A DNA stretch of 64,000 nt from Rhodoplanes elegans (lineage in GTDB: Bacteria; Pseudomonadota; Alphaproteobacteria; Rhizobiales; Xanthobacteraceae): assembly GCF_016653355.1 (NCBI RefSeq), contig NZ_NHSK01000076.1, positions 123,333-187,332 on the forward strand. The letters are read 5' to 3'. Under the pieces are notes generated by a model. That model searched no databases, was not told where the DNA came from, and worked only from the letters and a program-made list of their open reading frames with translations. This document shows, piece by piece, positions 1 through 9,693 of this stretch (position 1 is its first letter; the number at the start of each line of letters is the position of its first letter). The position numbers and the translations under genes are program-made.

Positions 1-73
1 CCGTGGTCGGCCGATCGGAACGATGCGGGCTGTGCCGGCGGCGTGGCGAGATACGCCCGGGCCGCCGAGACAA

Positions 74-286
74 TCAACCCAGAAGCTCGAGCTTCGTGGC
101 CGTCATCTTGCCGGTGTTGCCGTCGGGAACGAGGTCGTAGCCGACCTTCTGCCCCTCCCGCAGATCGGAGATGCCGGCGCTCTCCAGTGCACTGATGTGC
201 ACGAAGGCATCCGCACCGCCGCCGTCCGGAGCGATGAACCCGAAGCCCTTTTGGGCGTTGAACCACTTCACGGTTCCATTGATCAT
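74..286 (-). CDS. Cold-shock domain protein (CspA family)
   Basis: A 70-residue single cold-shock domain, the usual family length. It shows the RNA-binding motifs KGFGFI (about residues 13-18) and DAFVHISAL (about 27-35) and starts MINGTVKWFN. Such proteins bind single-stranded RNA/DNA as cytoplasmic RNA chaperones. The start at 286 is chosen because the domain begins there and a purine-rich AAAGG lies about 8-12 bases upstream; the open frame continues further upstream, but that extension is arginine-rich and looks non-coding. It is divergent from the desaturase gene. Confidence 0.93.
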   Translation of the reverse strand: MINGTVKWFNAQKGFGFIAPDGGGADAFVHISALESAGISDLREGQKVGYDLVPDGNTGKMTATKLELLG

Positions 287-954
287 GGCGACCGCCTTTC
301 GTGAGCTGAAACGGGGAGCGCCCGCTCGCACACGGGCCGTCGAAATCGCATTGTCAGGAAAGAGGAGCGGGCGCGGCGCTGATCCATCAGCGCAAGGCCA
401 GTCGTCCGGCCGTCTATCGACCTCTTTCATATGGGAGACGCGAGCCGGCATGACAAGGGGCGTGGTTTCGACGGCCGCGTGCGCCTCAGATCGCTGGTCG
501 ATCTGTGCATCCGCCACCGGACGATCCTCGATCGTCGTATTTCCGTGACGCCGTGGCCGCGCCGTGCGATGGTGCGCCACCGGATGCCACGCGACGAGGG
601 TCATGGGCCTCGCGCTCACGGTGACCTCGATGCGTGGATTGGCTGCGCCCGCGATGTCTTCGGCGACGCCGTGGCGACGCGACGGTCGGCGACGGTGCCT
701 CCACCCGCGAACCCCTGGACCACACAGGCCTCGGCGGCGCAAATCTGATGCCGGTCGCGGTGGCGCGGGACATCCGGCAAGCAATCCGGCGATCAGCGGC
801 CTTCGCCACATCGTCGACACGAGAATCGGGCCGTCTGCGGCCCACCCGTGCCCACCGGCATCGGAGGCGAGTGACTTCACTCCGCCCCGACCGATGCAAC
901 CCGGCGAGGCACCGCGACGTTCACGACCAGACCCCAACCTCCTGGAGCCCCCGT
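287..954. other. Intergenic region between cold-shock gene and desaturase
   Basis: About 670 bases without a convincing gene. Open frames exist on both strands, but their translations are arginine-rich, low in hydrophobic residues and resemble nothing I recognise. The region must hold the divergent promoters of the cold-shock gene and the desaturase. I could not pick out a clear promoter or terminator. Confidence 0.5.
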
Positions 955-2106
955 TTGCCGAATCAGATCGAGTGCAGCGACGAGCACGACGACATCGTCT
1001 ATCCGTCCGCCATACCGTTCCTGCTCGTCCACCTGGCCTGCTTCGCCGCGATCTGGACCGGTGTGACCCTGGACGCCGTGATCCTCGGGGTCGGCCTCTA
1101 CTGGCTCCGGATGTTCGGAATCGGCGCCGGCTATCACCGCTACTTCTCGCACCGCGCCTTCTCGACCAGCCGCGTTTTCCAGCTCGGCCTCGCCGTCCTG
1201 GCCCAGAGCACGGCGCAGAAGAGCGTGCTGTGGTGGGCCGCCAAGCACCGGCATCACCACCTGCATTCCGACACCGAGCAGGACGTGCACTCGCCGGTGC
1301 GGAACAGCTTCCTGTACAGTCACGTCGGCTGGATCTTCGCCCGCCGGCACGACGCCACCGACCTGTCGAAGATCGCCGACTTCGCCCGCTTCCCCGAGCT
1401 GATGTGGCTGCATCGGTTCGAGCTGGCGCCGGCCGTGCTGCTGGCGGTGCTGTGCTTCCTGGTGGCCGGCTGGCCCGGGCTCGTGGTCGGCTTCTTCTGG
1501 AGCACCGTCGCGGTCTATCACGCGACCTTCTGCATCAACTCGCTCGCCCATGTGCGCGGCAAGAAGCGCTTCGTCACCGGCGACGAGTCGCGCAACAACT
1601 GGGCGCTCGCGCTCATGACCATGGGCGAGGGGTGGCACAACAACCACCACGCCTATCAGAGCAGCGTGCGCCAGGGGTTTCGCTGGTGGGAGATCGACCC
1701 GACCTACTACATCCTGCTCGGCCTGTCTCGGCTCGGCCTCGTGTGGGGCCTGAAGACTCCGCCGGCCGAGGTGCTCCGCAACGAGCAGCGCCTCGGCACC
1801 AAGGTGGTGAACCGGGCGGCCGAGCAGCTCGCGGCTCGCTTCAACGTCGAACGCATCGCCGCGGCGGCGGCGGCGGCGCTGCAGGGGCCCGACCTCGCGG
1901 CGTTCCGCGCCAGCGTCGCCTCGGCGCAGCACCGCGCGGCCGACATGCTGGCGAGCCTGCACCTGCCGCACGTTCCCGGTCGCGACGAGCTGCTGGCCGA
2001 GGCCCGTGCCATGTTCGCCAAGACGCCCTCGCTCGACGACATCGTCGACCGCGCCTACGGCCTGCTGCTCGCATCGGTCGCGTCACGCCTGGCGACCGCG
2101 AGCTGA
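955..2106 (+). CDS. Acyl-CoA/fatty-acid delta-9-type desaturase
   Basis: An integral-membrane di-iron desaturase that introduces a double bond into fatty acyl chains. All three histidine boxes are present: HRYFSH (61-66), HRHHH (98-102) and HNNHH (228-232), with hydrophobic segments near 20-55 and 155-190. A C-terminal extension of about 120 residues after the catalytic domain is alanine-rich and helical. I chose the TTG at 955 because a GGAG lies 7 bases upstream and the domain starts soon after (DIVYPSAIPF). The frame is open further upstream, with an ATG at 748, but that stretch does not look like protein. The exact start is uncertain; the function is well supported. Confidence 0.85.
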   Translation: MPNQIECSDEHDDIVYPSAIPFLLVHLACFAAIWTGVTLDAVILGVGLYWLRMFGIGAGYHRYFSHRAFSTSRVFQLGLAVLAQSTAQKSVLWWAAKHRHHHLHSDTEQDVHSPVRNSFLYSHVGWIFARRHDATDLSKIADFARFPELMWLHRFELAPAVLLAVLCFLVAGWPGLVVGFFWSTVAVYHATFCINSLAHVRGKKRFVTGDESRNNWALALMTMGEGWHNNHHAYQSSVRQGFRWWEIDPTYYILLGLSRLGLVWGLKTPPAEVLRNEQRLGTKVVNRAAEQLAARFNVERIAAAAAAALQGPDLAAFRASVASAQHRAADMLASLHLPHVPGRDELLAEARAMFAKTPSLDDIVDRAYGLLLASVASRLATAS

Positions 2107-2284
2107 TCACGACGGAGCTGCGGGGCCGGACGCCCATGGCGCCGGCTCCCGACGCCATCCTCGCACTTCTCGTAGGCGCGGCTCGGTTCCAGCCTGCACG
2201 CGCCAGTGTCCGCAGCAGGTCACCCGCCCGGCCGTGGTCGTCAACGAGCATCTCCGGCGGGTGGTGCCGGGCGGGTGTCCCCGA

Positions 2285-3193
2285 TCAGCGGATCCGCTGC
2301 GGATGGGCATAGACCTCGAAGGACGCTCCGCGCGCCATCGCCACCAGCGTGATGCCGGCCGCGGCGGCGACCCGGACCGCGAGCGCGGTGGGGGCCGAGA
2401 CGGCGATCAGCACCGGGGCGCCGATCGCGGCCGTCTTCTGCACCATCTCGACGGAGACGCGGCTGGTGATGACGACGGCGCCCGACGCGGTGGACACGCC
2501 GCTGCACGCCAACGTGCCCGCGAGCTTGTCCAGAGCATTGTGGCGTCCGACATCCTCGCGCAGCGCCACCAGGCCGTCCTCCGGCGAGAAGAAGCCGGCC
2601 GCGTGGGTCGCGCGGGTCGCATGCTGGAGGTGCTGGGCGGATGCGAGCGCCGCCACGGCGGCGGCGATCGCCGCGCCGTCGAGAGTCGTGCCGTCGAGAT
2701 CGGTGTGATCGGACACGGCGCGGATGGGCCGGCACGCCTCGTCGAGACTCTCGATCCCGCACAGGCCGCAGCCGGTGGGCCCGGCGAGGCGGCGCCGACG
2801 CCGAGTCTGGTTCTCGGCGCGCGGGCCGGCGAGCCACATCCGCACCTCGATCCCCGAAGGACCCGGCACGATCGCCAGGTCCTCGATCTCGTCGCGGCGC
2901 GTGACGATCCCCTCAGTCAGGCTGAAGCCGATGCCGAAGTCCGCGAGGTCGGCCGGCGTCGCCATCATGACGGCTTCGGTGCTGCCGCCATAGACCAGCG
3001 CGACCGCGGTCTCCTCCGGCACCGTGCGGTGGCCCGCCGCCGGCGCAGCGCTCCCGTGGGCGATCGACACCAGCCGCCGTGCGGGGGCCGGCAGATCGCT
3101 GGCGGGCTCGGACGTCTGCGCGGCGGGCCGCACAGAAACGGCCGCGACCGCGTGCGCGGCGGCGGGATGGGGACGCGGAAGCGGCGCGGTCAT
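2285..3193 (-). CDS. fdhD: Formate dehydrogenase accessory sulfurtransferase FdhD
   Basis: FdhD transfers sulfur from a cysteine desulfurase to the molybdenum bis-MGD cofactor, which formate dehydrogenases need for activity. The protein has about 302 residues with the conserved CGLC motif (Cys142, Cys145) and the family signature REDVGRHNALDK. The start at 3193 begins MTAPLPRPHP; a longer open frame upstream is not domain-like. It is divergently arranged, 178 bases apart, with a large molybdopterin oxidoreductase that is its likely client. Confidence 0.93.
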   Translation of the reverse strand: MTAPLPRPHPAAAHAVAAVSVRPAAQTSEPASDLPAPARRLVSIAHGSAAPAAGHRTVPEETAVALVYGGSTEAVMMATPADLADFGIGFSLTEGIVTRRDEIEDLAIVPGPSGIEVRMWLAGPRAENQTRRRRRLAGPTGCGLCGIESLDEACRPIRAVSDHTDLDGTTLDGAAIAAAVAALASAQHLQHATRATHAAGFFSPEDGLVALREDVGRHNALDKLAGTLACSGVSTASGAVVITSRVSVEMVQKTAAIGAPVLIAVSAPTALAVRVAAAAGITLVAMARGASFEVYAHPQRIR

Positions 3194-3371
3194 GGTGACG
3201 GATGGCAAAGGTCCGGCCTCGTCTGTTCGCCGGCAGACCGAGCTCGCGCGCCGGCTCCTGTCGGGAGATCGTCTCCACAGGAACTCCGATCCCCCGCCCG
3301 GCGTTCGCACCGCAGGATCGTTCCCGTCCGAGCGACGTGAGCAGCCCACTTCCCACTCCCGCGAGGACGAC

Positions 3372-5681
3372 ATGACGCAGCAGCGAAAGCAGAAGGCCGT
3401 CCAGAAGGACTATTCGGGTCCGGCCGGCGGGTGGGGGTCCGTCAGGGCGGTGGCCAGCATCCTGACCCAGGAGGAGGTCCGGATCCTGGGCAGCGAGATC
3501 CTGTGGAAGCAGAACAAGCCGGACGGCTTCATGTGCGTGTCGTGCTCATGGGCGAAGCCGGCCGAGCCGCATCCGTTCGAGTTCTGCGAGAACGGCGCCA
3601 AGGCGACGGCCTGGGAGATCACGCCGAAGAAGACCGATCCGGCCTTCTTCGAGGCCCACACGCTGACCGAGCTGCGCGACTGGTCGGATCACGCGCTCGA
3701 GGAGAACGGCCGCCTGACGCATCCGCTGCGCTACGATGCCGCGCGCGACAAATACGTCCAGGTGTCGTGGGACGAAGCCTACGCCGAGATCGGGGCCGAG
3801 CTGAAGAAGCTCGATCCGAAGGAGGTCGTCTTCTACACGTCCGGGCGCGCCTCGCTGGAGGCGAGCTACATGTGGCAGCTCTTCGGCCGCATGTACGGCA
3901 CGAACAACTTCCCGGACAGCTCCAACATGTGCCACGAGTCGACCTCGGTGGCGCTGCCGCAGGTGATCGGCGTGCCGGTCGGCACCGTCCTGCTCGAGGA
4001 TTTCGAGCACACCGACTGCATCTTCTTCTTCGGCCAGAACACCACGACCAACTCGCCCCGCATGCTGCATCCGCTGCAGGGCGCGTCGAAACGCGGAGTG
4101 CCGATCGTCGTCTTCAACCCGATCCGCGAGCGCGGGCTCGAGCGCTTCACTAATCCGCAGAACCCGGTCGAGATGGCGACCGGCAGCACCACCCGGATCG
4201 CCACGCAGTATTATCAGGTGAAGCCGGGCGGCGACATCGCCGCCATCGCGGGCGTCTGCAAGGCGCTGATCGAGATGGACGTGGTGGCGCAGCAGAACGG
4301 CCGGCCGCGCGTGCTCGACGTCGACTTCATCGCGCAGCACACCCACGGCTTCGAGGACTTCGCCGCGTTCTGCCGGGCGCAGTCGTGGGTCGACCTCGAG
4401 GCGGTGTCGGGCCTCTCCGAGGCCGAGATGCGGCAGGCCGCACGGACCTATGCGAAGGCGAACGCCGTCATCGCCAATTACGGGATGGGCATGACCCAGC
4501 ACGTGCACGGCGTCGAGGCCTGCCAGATGGTCGTGAACCTGCTGCTGCTGCGCGGCAACATCGGCAAGAAGGGCGCCGGCATCTCGCCGGTGCGAGGCCA
4601 CTCGAACGTGCAGGGCCAGCGCACCGTCGGCATCTCGGAGAAGGCCAAGCTCGTGCCGCTCGATCGGCTGAAGGAGCTGTACGGCTTCGAGCCGCCACGC
4701 GAGGATGGGCTCGCCACCGTGGATGCCTGCGAGGCCATCCTCGACGGCCGGGTGCGCGGCTTCGTCGCGCTCGGCGGCAATTTCCTGCGCGCGATTCCGG
4801 ACCATTCCCGCATGGAGCCGGCCTGGGGCAAGCTTCGCCTCTCCGTCCAGGTCGCGACCAAGCTCAACCGCACGCATCTGATCCCGGGCGAGGTGACGTA
4901 TCTGTTGCCGTGCCGGGGCCGCATCGAGATCGACCGCCAGGCGACCGGGCCGCAGGCCGTGTCGATGGAGGATTCGACCACCTGCATCCACGGCTCGAAC
5001 GGCTTTCGCGAGCCGGTCAGCGCGCATCTGCGCTCCGAGCCGGCGATCGTCGCCGGCCTCGCCAAGGCGACGCTTGCGCGAAACCCGAAGGTCGATTGGG
5101 ACGCCTGGGTCGGCGACTATTCGCTGGTGCGGGACGCCATCGAGAAGACCTGGCCGGACCAGTTCGAGGGCTTCAACAAGCGCCTGTTCACGCCGGGCGG
5201 GTTTCCGCGCCCGCTCGGTGCCCGCGAGCGGAAATGGACCACGCCGAACGGCAAGGCGAACTTCACGGTTCCGAAGAGCCTGGAGAACCGGCTTCCGGCC
5301 GAGGAGGGCGTCTATCAGCTCGTCACCCTGCGCTCCGACGGCCAGTTCAACACCACGGTCTACGGCCTCGACGACCGCTTCCGCGGAGTCTTCGGCGGGC
5401 GCGACGTCGTGCTGATGAACACGGCCGACATGGCGCGGCTCGGGCTCGAGAAAGGCGACACGATCCGCCTCGTGACGGCTTATCACGACGGCATCCGACG
5501 TGAGCTCGGCGGCCTGCAGGTGCTGCCCTTCGGCATCCCGCAAGGGTCGATCGCCGGCTATTATCCCGAGTGCAACGTGCTGATCCCGGTGGGGCACCAC
5601 GCGCAAGGCAGCAAGGTACCGGCGGCCAAGTCGGTGCCGGTGCGGATCGAGAAGGACACCGCCGCGCTCGCGGCCGAGTGA
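3372..5681 (+). CDS. FdhF/YdeP-type molybdopterin oxidoreductase
   Basis: A 769-residue cytoplasmic oxidoreductase of the formate dehydrogenase H / YdeP family, carrying bis-MGD molybdenum and probably one Fe-S cluster. Cysteines at 55, 58 and 72 near the N-terminus fit cluster ligands. Cys187 in SNMCHESTS sits where FdhF has its selenocysteine, so it is the likely Mo ligand. The middle holds FGQNTTTNSP and NYGMGMTQH segments typical of the MGD-binding core, and the C-terminal third is the molydopterin-dinucleotide-binding domain. The start is set by GAGGA 5 bases upstream. No Tat signal is visible. YdeP-like members often have unproven substrates, so formate is possible but not shown. Its neighbour fdhD supports a sulfurated Mo cofactor. 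Confidence 0.88.
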   Translation: MTQQRKQKAVQKDYSGPAGGWGSVRAVASILTQEEVRILGSEILWKQNKPDGFMCVSCSWAKPAEPHPFEFCENGAKATAWEITPKKTDPAFFEAHTLTELRDWSDHALEENGRLTHPLRYDAARDKYVQVSWDEAYAEIGAELKKLDPKEVVFYTSGRASLEASYMWQLFGRMYGTNNFPDSSNMCHESTSVALPQVIGVPVGTVLLEDFEHTDCIFFFGQNTTTNSPRMLHPLQGASKRGVPIVVFNPIRERGLERFTNPQNPVEMATGSTTRIATQYYQVKPGGDIAAIAGVCKALIEMDVVAQQNGRPRVLDVDFIAQHTHGFEDFAAFCRAQSWVDLEAVSGLSEAEMRQAARTYAKANAVIANYGMGMTQHVHGVEACQMVVNLLLLRGNIGKKGAGISPVRGHSNVQGQRTVGISEKAKLVPLDRLKELYGFEPPREDGLATVDACEAILDGRVRGFVALGGNFLRAIPDHSRMEPAWGKLRLSVQVATKLNRTHLIPGEVTYLLPCRGRIEIDRQATGPQAVSMEDSTTCIHGSNGFREPVSAHLRSEPAIVAGLAKATLARNPKVDWDAWVGDYSLVRDAIEKTWPDQFEGFNKRLFTPGGFPRPLGARERKWTTPNGKANFTVPKSLENRLPAEEGVYQLVTLRSDGQFNTTVYGLDDRFRGVFGGRDVVLMNTADMARLGLEKGDTIRLVTAYHDGIRRELGGLQVLPFGIPQGSIAGYYPECNVLIPVGHHAQGSKVPAAKSVPVRIEKDTAALAAE

Positions 5682-5724
5682 GCGCGACGCTCGGACCTTG
5701 TCCGGCCTGGTCGCCCTGGCGGCG

Positions 5725-6675
5725 CTATCGGAGCGGTCCGGTGCCGGCCGACGCCGGGCCGCACGCCTCGTCCGCATCGCCGGTGGCCGCGAGCCCGCGC
5801 GCCACGAGGCCGAGCGCCGCCGCCATGTAGACGAGCCCCATCGGCACCCACATGATCAGGCCGGCGAGCTGCTGATCGGCGAGCGGCGACAGGCCGAAGG
5901 CGAGTGCGCCTTGCGCCATCAGCGGGAACCACAGGCCGGGCGAGAAGGTGAGCAGCGCCCCCAGCATGCCGGTGTGCATCAGGGTCGCCAGCAGCACCGG
6001 CGCGGCGGCGAGCGCGGCCCCGGCGCCGCTACGCGCCGCCACCAGGAGACTGTGCCAGAACGTCAGCGAGACGCCGAGGAGCGTGCCGAGCATCACGAGA
6101 TGCAGCCCGCCATCGCGCAGCGCCGCTTCGTAGAAGCCCGGCACATGCCAGAACCAGATGGCGGCCCCGTAAGCCAGCCCGGCGCCAGCCGGCCGCCCGA
6201 GCCACGATGCGACCCCGGCCTCGCGTGCGCGGGCGTCCTCCGGACCCGCCCACACGCTCCGGGCTCCGAGCAGAAGGAGGGGCGGCGCCAGCGCGACCAG
6301 GATCACGTGCTGGACCATGTGAGCCCAGGCGAGATGGGCGGCGAGCCGACACAGCGGTGACACCACCGCGACGACGAGCAGGAGCCATCCCGTGCCGAAC
6401 AGCACGATCCGCCAGGCGGGCGGCGCGGTGCCCTCGCGCCACCGCGCGACGACGGCCGAGAGAAAGAGCGCCGGCAGGAGCAGCACGGGCAGCAGCGTCG
6501 CCGGCGCGAGGCTCCAGGCGGACGCGACCGTGGTCGGTGTCAGGGCGGTCGCACCCGCGAGGCACAAGGAGATCAGGCGCTCGACCGGACCCGTGGACGG
6601 GCCGAGCAGGACGCCGAGGACGGCACCGGCGAGCCCGGCCGCCGTCACCGCCAGGATCAACCGAAAAGGCCGCAT
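5725..6675 (-). CDS. CtaG/caa3-type cytochrome oxidase assembly-like membrane protein
   Basis: A 316-residue polytopic membrane protein of the Caa3_CtaG (DUF1404-like) family. It has about 8 hydrophobic segments and the family histidine motif AHMVQHVIL (about 118-126), plus DQQLAGLIMW near the C-terminus. Relatives are linked to assembly of cytochrome oxidases or copper handling. The start at 6675 follows a strong GAGGAG about 7 bases upstream. It is convergent with the molybdoenzyme gene, 43 bases apart. No oxidase genes lie nearby, so the precise role is open. Confidence 0.82.
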   Translation of the reverse strand: MRPFRLILAVTAAGLAGAVLGVLLGPSTGPVERLISLCLAGATALTPTTVASAWSLAPATLLPVLLLPALFLSAVVARWREGTAPPAWRIVLFGTGWLLLVVAVVSPLCRLAAHLAWAHMVQHVILVALAPPLLLLGARSVWAGPEDARAREAGVASWLGRPAGAGLAYGAAIWFWHVPGFYEAALRDGGLHLVMLGTLLGVSLTFWHSLLVAARSGAGAALAAAPVLLATLMHTGMLGALLTFSPGLWFPLMAQGALAFGLSPLADQQLAGLIMWVPMGLVYMAAALGLVARGLAATGDADEACGPASAGTGPLR

Positions 6676-6801
6676 CACGTCTCCTCGTGCGCAGGAACCG
6701 ATGGTCGCGCCGCCCGTCCGGTCCAGAAAGACCGCGATCAGACCGCGCGCGACCGCGCCGTCGAAGACGTAACGCGACAAGGGCGACAGCGATCCCGCCG
6801 C

Positions 6802-8241
6802 TCAGACCTTCCGGATCCGCGGCGGCTGCCAGGTTCCTTCGCCGGGCGGCAGGATGGAGGGCGGCGTGGACTTCGGCCAGTACAGCCGCATCACCACGTA
6901 GATCGGCCCCTCGGGCGCCGGCAGCCAGTTGCTCTCGCGCTCGGGGCCGGGTGACTTCGCCTGGATGTAGAGGGTCAGCGCGCCGTCGGGGCCGGTCTTC
7001 AGGTTCGGCAGCATCGGCGAGTTGATCAGATAGCGGTCGATCGGGTTCTTGACGAGGAGCTGCGTCTTGCCGTCGTACATGGTGACCGACCAGAACGCCT
7101 CTACGGGCGGCAACTGGCCCTTCTGGAAGGTCAGCGTGTAGCTCGCCTTGGCGCAATCGAGCGGCTGGCCGTCGGCATCGACCTTGGCCATCGGATACAT
7201 CGCCTCGACGGCGTCGTTGCCGAGGATGCCGGCCTGCGCCGCGGCGGCGCGCATCAGCCAGTCGCCGTGGAAGAAGGCCGCGTCGCCGAACGGCGACCCG
7301 ACCCGCCAGCCGTTGATGTCCTTGCCGAAGGTCGCGACCGCCGCCTCGACCTTGCGCTGGCCCTCCTTCATGCCGAGCAGGATCTCGGCCTTGTCCTCGA
7401 GCGAGAGCGCGCGGAAGTCGAAGCTCTTGCCGGGGCCGACGCCGATCTTGGCGAGCTGATCACGAATCCAGCGATCCTCGGGCAGCGCCGGGGCGAGCGA
7501 GAGCGCGAAGTCGAGGTACTCGAAGAACTCGGTGCGGACGAGATCCTTCTCGAATTTCGGAAAGTCGAACGCCGGGGCCGGCGGCGGCGCCGGCTGGTTC
7601 AGGAAGGCCGACAGCGGCTGCGCCTTGTAGCCGGCCTGGACCTTCTTCACGTTCTCGATGTCGGCCGGGTCGAACAGCTGGGTGCGAAACAGGCCGAGCG
7701 CGATGTCGGTGGTGGAGCGGAAGACCCGTCTGATCCCGACCGGGGTGGAGCCGGTCCAGTCGGGACCCGCCACCAGATAGCTGCCCGCGACGTTGCCGGT
7801 CGCGCGGCTGCCGACATAACCGAAATTGTAGGTGTTGAAGTCGACGAGCTGGACCGAGTAGTAGCGCTTCGCCTCGACGGCCGGCACCGAGATCACCATC
7901 GGCTCGGCGCGCAGATCCATCCACACGAAGGAGTACGGCGTGTCGCTGTTGGGCGTGACCACGGCCGTGTCCTGCCAGGTGAAGACCCGCGCCTCGTTGG
8001 ACAGGACGTTCAAGGGAGCGCGATAGAGCTTCGAGCTCTTGTCGACCGCGTACTCGTACAGGATCCCGTAGGCCATCACCATCGGCAGGCCGTAGATGAA
8101 GCCGGCCTCGGCGATGTCCTTGGCCTTGAAGAATCCCGGGCGGCTGGAGAACCAGCCGGCCTGCGCCGGCGCGGTCGCGAGCGCCGGGGTCGAAAGGGCG
8201 GCAGCGCCGGCCACCCGCATCAGATCGCGTTTGGTGAGCAT
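6802..8241 (-). CDS. DUF1254/DUF1214 domain exported protein
   Basis: A 479-residue protein with an N-terminal export signal (KRDLMRVAGAAALSTPALATAPAQA region, cut probably after AQA at about residue 28), followed by a DUF1254 domain (roughly 60-200) and a C-terminal DUF1214 domain (roughly 330-450, with VEAFWSVTMYDGKTQLLV). The biochemical role of the family is not established. The start is supported by GGAGA about 8 bases upstream. It lies in the same orientation as, and upstream of, the CtaG-like gene, and downstream of a SphA-like porin gene. Confidence 0.85.
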   Translation of the reverse strand: MLTKRDLMRVAGAAALSTPALATAPAQAGWFSSRPGFFKAKDIAEAGFIYGLPMVMAYGILYEYAVDKSSKLYRAPLNVLSNEARVFTWQDTAVVTPNSDTPYSFVWMDLRAEPMVISVPAVEAKRYYSVQLVDFNTYNFGYVGSRATGNVAGSYLVAGPDWTGSTPVGIRRVFRSTTDIALGLFRTQLFDPADIENVKKVQAGYKAQPLSAFLNQPAPPPAPAFDFPKFEKDLVRTEFFEYLDFALSLAPALPEDRWIRDQLAKIGVGPGKSFDFRALSLEDKAEILLGMKEGQRKVEAAVATFGKDINGWRVGSPFGDAAFFHGDWLMRAAAAQAGILGNDAVEAMYPMAKVDADGQPLDCAKASYTLTFQKGQLPPVEAFWSVTMYDGKTQLLVKNPIDRYLINSPMLPNLKTGPDGALTLYIQAKSPGPERESNWLPAPEGPIYVVMRLYWPKSTPPSILPPGEGTWQPPRIRKV

Positions 8242-8380
8242 CGAATCTCTCCGGTTACGAAAGGCTGCGTGCGTCGGGGGCGTCGCGATCGTTCGATAGC
8301 GGGCTTTCGCCGGCGGTCGAAATCACGATCCCGAAAGCCGGCGAGCGATCGGCGCGGCGGTCCGGACCGTGGCTCGACGC

Positions 8381-8407
8381 CACCCGGCCGGCCGCGGGGG
8401 CCGGGTG
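8381..8407 (-). terminator. GC-rich hairpin after the SphA-like gene
   Basis: A perfect 9-base stem (CACCCGGCC with GGCCGGGTG) lies about 30 bases past the stop of the SphA-like gene on the minus strand. It lacks a T-tract, so it may only aid termination or protect the 3' end. Confidence 0.35.
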
Positions 8408-8436
8408 GGACAGGCGTCGCGGGGAAGCCGGGCGCG

Positions 8437-9534
8437 CTACTTCAGCGCCAGATGCCGCTTCGGCGTCGCCGCGGGCGGCGGCGCCGCGGCCGGCGAGAGC
8501 GCCAGCGTCAGCCAGACGTTCCAGCCCTCGGGCCGGTTCTCCGACTCGAACTCCTTGTAGGCCTTGAGATTGAGATAGCCCTGGATCTCGCCCATCGGCA
8601 CGATGTAGCCGACCTGGGCCCCGACGCTCATGATGCGCGATTCGAAGCAGCCGACGCGGTCACCCGAACCGCTGTCGCACGAGAGCTGCTGATACAGATA
8701 GCCGACCAGGCCGATCTGGAACTGCTTGGTGACGAACTGCGAGGCGCCCCAGTCGACATGGAAGTCGACGCCGTTCCGATACTGCGTGTCGGGGTTCTTG
8801 AAGTTGTAGGTGAGGCCGGCGACGGCCGAGAACTCGCGGCCGGTCGCCGGATTGAAATAGGTGTAGCCGAAGCCGCCGTCGATGGCGCCGTGCCCGAGGC
8901 CCAGATTGGCGATGCTGTTCGGGTCGTAGCTGCCGACCGGGATGTCGCCGGTCAGGTAGGTCATGTAGTTGTTCACTCCGGCATTCCAGCGCAGGAAGAA
9001 CTGCGGGTAGAGATCGCCGACCCCGGTGTCGGTCTCGCTGAGATTGAAGAAGCGCGAGCCCGACGCGGCGAAGGGGCCGGCCAGCACAGAGGCGTTCAGC
9101 AGCGCGTCGATCGAGGTCGTGTTTCGGCCCGACACGGTCATCAGGCCGATGGTCGCCTGTCCGCCGAGCACCGGCGTGGCGAACGTGTAGGACGGGATGA
9201 CGATGGCGAGGTCGGCCTTGCCGGTGAGGCTCGCCTCGACGTTCCCCGCGATCGTGACGGGCAGCCGGCCGGCGTTGATCTCGCGGGCGCGGGCGACGCT
9301 GCCGCCCGCCGTGACGGTCGTGTGATAATAAATCGAGGTGAGCGAGAAGCCGGGCTGCTGCGGCGCCGCCGCGAGGCTGCCGAAGATGCCGGGCAGCCAG
9401 AAGCTCACGCCGCCCTCGTCGGCGGCGGCCGGGGCCGCGGCAAGCGCCATCGCGGCAGCGGCGACCAGCGTTGCCGATGTCCCGGCCCGTCCGCGCCCGT
9501 CCCCTCGCCGATGTCCGGTTGTCGCGCCCGCCAT
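8437..9534 (-). CDS. SphA/COG4313-type outer-membrane protein
   Basis: A 365-residue secreted protein of the SphA/MetA-pathway-of-phenol family, predicted to be an outer-membrane beta-barrel. It has a signal peptide (AAAAMALAAAPAAADEGG, cut near residue 39), a glycine/aromatic-rich body such as GGFGYTYFNPATGREFSA, and GDIPVGSYDP, a motif common in the family. These proteins are associated with uptake or metabolism of hydrophobic compounds in proteobacteria, but transport has rarely been shown. The start at 9534 follows GGGGGAGG. The AraC gene just upstream, on the same strand, may control it. Confidence 0.85.
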   Translation of the reverse strand: MAGATTGHRRGDGRGRAGTSATLVAAAAMALAAAPAAADEGGVSFWLPGIFGSLAAAPQQPGFSLTSIYYHTTVTAGGSVARAREINAGRLPVTIAGNVEASLTGKADLAIVIPSYTFATPVLGGQATIGLMTVSGRNTTSIDALLNASVLAGPFAASGSRFFNLSETDTGVGDLYPQFFLRWNAGVNNYMTYLTGDIPVGSYDPNSIANLGLGHGAIDGGFGYTYFNPATGREFSAVAGLTYNFKNPDTQYRNGVDFHVDWGASQFVTKQFQIGLVGYLYQQLSCDSGSGDRVGCFESRIMSVGAQVGYIVPMGEIQGYLNLKAYKEFESENRPEGWNVWLTLALSPAAAPPPAATPKRHLALK

Positions 9535-9693
9535 CTCGGCCTCCCCCGATGCCGCCAATATCCCGGCCGTGACGGTACCGGGATCGCCGCCTGTCACTAT
9601 GCAGAATCGGTCATGGGGGTCGGCGATAAGACAATTCGCGTGCGATGTGGCCGGCTGACAACATGGACGCGAACGGCGGCGCGGCCGCGTCCG

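Noticed and set aside
634..954. Longer N-terminus for the desaturase from 634 or 748
   Set aside because: The translated extension is Arg/His-rich and unlike the family. TTG at 955 has a well-placed GGAG and gives the usual short lead-in to the first helix.
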